In this document: positions 39,907 through 42,474 of the stretch, piece by piece
Layout: the number at the start of each line of letters is the position of its first letter
Position numbering within the stretch: position 1 is the stretch's first letter
Assembly (NCBI GenBank): GCA_017398595.1
Contig: JAFQFR010000040.1
Coordinates: forward strand, 1 to 42,474
Direction of reading: 5' to 3'
Length of the DNA stretch: 42,474 bases
From: Clostridia bacterium
GTDB lineage: Bacteria; Bacillota; Clostridia; Oscillospirales; CAG-272
The notes under the pieces: model-generated
What the model saw: the letters and a program-made list of their open reading frames with translations, nothing else
The model's database searches: none
What the model was told of the DNA's origin: nothing
Made by a program: the position numbers and the translations under genes

Positions 39907-41994
39907 ATGAGAAAAAAGAAAAATACCCCCTTTGCCAAGAGCAAGTCGGCAAAGCGGTTTGCAAAAAATGAAAAAAGCCGTCAAAGACGCGGCGCGCGTC
40001 CGAGCGACCGCCTGTCGGAAAAGCCGTCCGCCGCGACGGTGCGCCTGGAAGGTGTTTTCAGCGGCAGCGAACGCGGCTTCGGCTTTGTAACCACCGACAA
40101 AGCCTACAACCTTACCGACGATATTTTCATCCCCGCAAGGCTCTGCGGCGGCGCACTGACAGGTGACCGCGTTGCCATCGAGGTGAAAAAGCGCGAGCTG
40201 AAACCTCGTTCGGATGAAAAATTCCACGCCGAGGGCGTAGTTGTGGAGATCCTCGAGCGCGGCATCACCACCTTCTGCGGCACGCTGATCGTGGATGCGC
40301 ATCTGCTCGGGCGCAAGTTCTCCCCCTATCGCGTCATTCCCGATAATCCGCGCTACACATTTGAGGCAGAGATCGACGAGATCGGCGACATCCCGCTCGG
40401 CAACAAGGTAGAGGTCAAGCTCCTTGACTACGGCAGCGGCAAGCGCCCGCCGAAAGGCGAGATCCTGCGCGATCTCGGCAAAGCACTCTCCCTTGGGGCA
40501 AATTACGAATCCGTACTGCTGGCAAACGGCATCCGCACCGAGTTCCCGAACGAGGCTCTGCGCTGCGCCGAGGCGGCAGCCAAAGAGGAGATCACCGAAA
40601 ACGGTCGCCTCGATCTGCGCGATATGGCGATCTTCACGATCGACGGCGCGGATGCAAAAGACCTCGACGACGCGATCTCGCTGGAAGTCAAAAAAGACGG
40701 CTACACGCTCGGCGTACACATTGCCGATGTCTCGCACTATGTCCGCTACGGCACGCCGACCGACAAGGAAGCGTTTGCCCGCGGCACCAGCGTCTACTTC
40801 ATCGACAAGGTCGTGCCCATGCTGCCCGAATGCCTGTCGAACGGCGTCTGCTCGTTGAATGCGGGTACCGATAAATACACGCTTTCGGCGCTGATCGACC
40901 TGGATCAGTGCGGCGAGATCGTCGGCTGCCGCGTGGAAAACGCCATCATCCGCTCCAAGGTGCGCGGCGTATACAGCGAGGTCAACGACCTGTTTGCAAA
41001 GAAGTCGAGATCCAAATTTTACACCAAGTACAAGCCAGTTTATAAAACCATCACCGCGATGTATCCCCTCTTTAAGATTTTGGAGGGACGCGCAAAGGCG
41101 CGCGGCGTGCTGGAACTGGAAAGCGCCGAGGCGAGATTTATCCTCGGCGAGGACGGCATGCCCATCGAAATTGTCAAGCGTGAGCGCGGCGATGCGGAGC
41201 GCATGATCGAGCAGTTTATGCTGACGGCAAACGAAGCGGTTGCACGCTACATGTGCGCAAACGAGCTTCCCTGCGTGTTCCGCGTGCATGAGCCGCCGAG
41301 CGAGGAAAAGCTGACCGCGTACAAAAACTTCGTGCAAAACGCTGGGCTCTCTACCCTGTCGCTTCGCCAGAAGAAGTTATCCACCGGCGCGTTTGCTCCC
41401 ATTCTGCGCGAAGCCGCCGAAGCGGGCATGGAAAACGTGATCTCCCGCGTAACACTGCGCGCGCAGATGAAAGCAAAGTACAGTGAAACCAGAGACGATC
41501 ACTTTGGACTGGGACTTTCCTACTACTGCCATTTCACCTCGCCCATTCGCCGTTACCCCGACCTTTCGGTACACCGCATCCTCAAATACGCGATGGAAAA
41601 CGGCGCAGACGCGGCAAAGAAGCGTTATACGAAATTCGCCGCCGAAAGCGCTGCGGCATCCAGCGAAAACGAGCTGAAAGCCATGACCGCAGAGCGCGAC
41701 ATTGAGGATCTTTATAAGGTCATCTTCATGGAAAAAGAAGTCGGCAAGGAATTTGACGCGGTGATCAGCTCGGTGACCTCGTTCGGTCTCTTCTGCGAGC
41801 TCGAAAACACCTGTGAGGGACTCATCCCCATCGAGATGCTCGGCGAAGGCTTCAAATTCCGCGAGGAAACGCAGACGCTCGGACGCGGCAAGTTGCAATA
41901 CAAGCTCGGTCAGTCCCTGCACGTGCGCATCACCGAAGCAAACGTGCTCCGCAGAAGGATCTATATGGAGATCGCGGAAGAAAATCAAATATAA
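39907..41994 (+). CDS. rnr: Ribonuclease R
   Basis: A 695-residue 3'-5' exoribonuclease. A basic N-terminus (RKKKNTPFAKSKSAKRFAKN) is followed by cold-shock domains (about 40-200; ERGFGFVTTDKAYNLTDDIF), the RNB catalytic domain (about 230-550; TIDGADAKDLDDAISLE with the metal-binding Asp residues, then HIADVSHYV and YCHFTSPIRRYPDL), and a C-terminal S1 domain (about 610-690; FDAVISSVTSFGLFCELEN). The start at 39907 has AAAGGA 7 nt upstream; earlier in-frame ATGs do not. It degrades structured RNA and takes part in trans-translation. Confidence 0.96.
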   Translation: MRKKKNTPFAKSKSAKRFAKNEKSRQRRGARPSDRLSEKPSAATVRLEGVFSGSERGFGFVTTDKAYNLTDDIFIPARLCGGALTGDRVAIEVKKRELKPRSDEKFHAEGVVVEILERGITTFCGTLIVDAHLLGRKFSPYRVIPDNPRYTFEAEIDEIGDIPLGNKVEVKLLDYGSGKRPPKGEILRDLGKALSLGANYESVLLANGIRTEFPNEALRCAEAAAKEEITENGRLDLRDMAIFTIDGADAKDLDDAISLEVKKDGYTLGVHIADVSHYVRYGTPTDKEAFARGTSVYFIDKVVPMLPECLSNGVCSLNAGTDKYTLSALIDLDQCGEIVGCRVENAIIRSKVRGVYSEVNDLFAKKSRSKFYTKYKPVYKTITAMYPLFKILEGRAKARGVLELESAEARFILGEDGMPIEIVKRERGDAERMIEQFMLTANEAVARYMCANELPCVFRVHEPPSEEKLTAYKNFVQNAGLSTLSLRQKKLSTGAFAPILREAAEAGMENVISRVTLRAQMKAKYSETRDDHFGLGLSYYCHFTSPIRRYPDLSVHRILKYAMENGADAAKKRYTKFAAESAAASSENELKAMTAERDIEDLYKVIFMEKEVGKEFDAVISSVTSFGLFCELENTCEGLIPIEMLGEGFKFREETQTLGRGKLQYKLGQSLHVRITEANVLRRRIYMEIAEENQI

Positions 41995-42377
41995 AAGAAC
42001 CAATCGTACAGACGCACGCCGCTCCGCAGTTCGAGCGGCGTGTTTTCTACCGATTTCCACTTTTTCACATACAGCGCACCGCCCGCGAAGCCGAAGCGGC
42101 GCTCTGCCGACGCCGCGGCGCGATAATCGCTTTCGCTCACATCGCTGATGTGCCCATCGGCAAAGTCGCGCGCGACATCGGCAACCGTATCCGGGAAGTC
42201 GGCGCTGTCAAGGCGATTGAGCAGCAGTTCGCCAAACGCCACGCGCACCACAAACGGCTCCTTGCCCATGCAATCGGAGATCGCCTCGGCAAGTTCGTCC
42301 GTCTCCGCGGCGGCAGAGACAAAGCAAAGTATGCAGACGAAGCATACGGCAAACAGGATTTTACAAAATTTTTTCAT
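41985..42377 (-). CDS. SleB-like cell wall hydrolase domain protein
   Basis: A 130-residue secreted protein. Signal peptide covers about 1-24 (ending CFVSAAAETDE). The rest resembles a SleB/CwlJ hydrolase domain: KEPFVVRVAFGELLLNRLDS corresponds to GEPYEGQVAVAAVVLNRVKS, followed by FPDTVADV, SDYRAAASAE and GGALYVKKW (family: GGALYF). The domain is compact and the glutamate of the family's AEARGE start is not clearly present (AEAISDCMGKEP), so activity is uncertain. Its 3' end overlaps that of rnr by 10 nt, convergently. Confidence 0.75.
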   Translation of the reverse strand: MKKFCKILFAVCFVCILCFVSAAAETDELAEAISDCMGKEPFVVRVAFGELLLNRLDSADFPDTVADVARDFADGHISDVSESDYRAAASAERRFGFAGGALYVKKWKSVENTPLELRSGVRLYDWFFYI

Positions 42378-42474
42378 ATCTCGCTCCGAAAGTTTTTATT
42401 TATATTGTTTCCGCATGCAATTTTCTGAGCCGTGGAAAAAGTACGCACTGTTGACTTCAAACATACAAATTGGT

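Noticed and set aside
39835..41337. 500-codon open frame opposite rnr
   Set aside because: It is a shadow of the GC-biased rnr codons; rnr shows complete domains.
1..42474. CRISPR arrays or cas genes
   Set aside because: No regularly spaced repeats and no Cas-like protein in the window.

Overview
The window looks like a chromosome segment of an uncultured gut-type Clostridia bacterium (Firmicutes, probably Oscillospiraceae-like). This rests on strong AGGAGG ribosome sites, textbook TTGACA-N17-TATAAT promoters, a T-box leader before pheST, a four-cysteine L32, the DUF951 and DUF6514 small proteins, Rrf2-controlled metY-cysK, and a flavodiiron protein typical of anaerobes. The placement is inference from gene content; no marker gene was searched.

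Positions 1 to about 8970 are the right part of an integrated mobile element abutting the 3' end of a tRNA-Ser(CGA) gene. Reading inward from the window edge, a leftward operon encodes an XRE repressor, an ImmA/IrrE-type protease, an IreB-like protein and a DUF2500 membrane protein. It faces a rightward Y-family polymerase gene across two face-to-face promoters. Then come small proteins of unknown role, two structured non-coding stretches (4164-4584 and 5188-5673) around a sigma-region-4-like gene, a MazF-type toxin, a small acidic protein, a ribbon-helix-helix mobilisation-like protein, an excisionase, a Tn916-type tyrosine integrase and a second DNA-binding protein. No relaxase or conjugation pore is visible. 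The left end of the element lies outside the window.

Between the tRNA and the next gene (9059-9420) sit two broken copies of the tRNA-Ser 5' half, with the likely original tRNA promoter beyond them.

From 9539 rightward the content is chromosomal. It includes a ferredoxin/flavodiiron operon with a divergent Crp/Fnr regulator and an operator at exactly -41.5; metY-cysK-rrf2-xth with twin operators and a 19-residue leader-peptide candidate; a LytTR-DUF3021 pair with a frameshift; a membrane-bound XRE protein; and a polar amino acid ABC transporter. These are followed by DUF177-rpmF, a cadD-type transporter, and an intact-frame P1B-ATPase homologue that has lost its catalytic motifs and carries a C-terminal HMA domain. 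Next come DUF951-yfhO-ruvAB-nitroreductase, DUF6514, T-box-pheS-pheT, a frameshifted leucine-rich-repeat lipoprotein, a mutarotase-like protein and GH43 hydrolase, secG-rnr, and a SleB-like protein.

The strongest candidates for something undescribed are the non-coding RNA at 5188-5673 in front of an antitoxin-less mazF, the catalytically dead P1B-ATPase/HMA protein, the metY leader peptide, and the serial tRNA-Ser half-copies.
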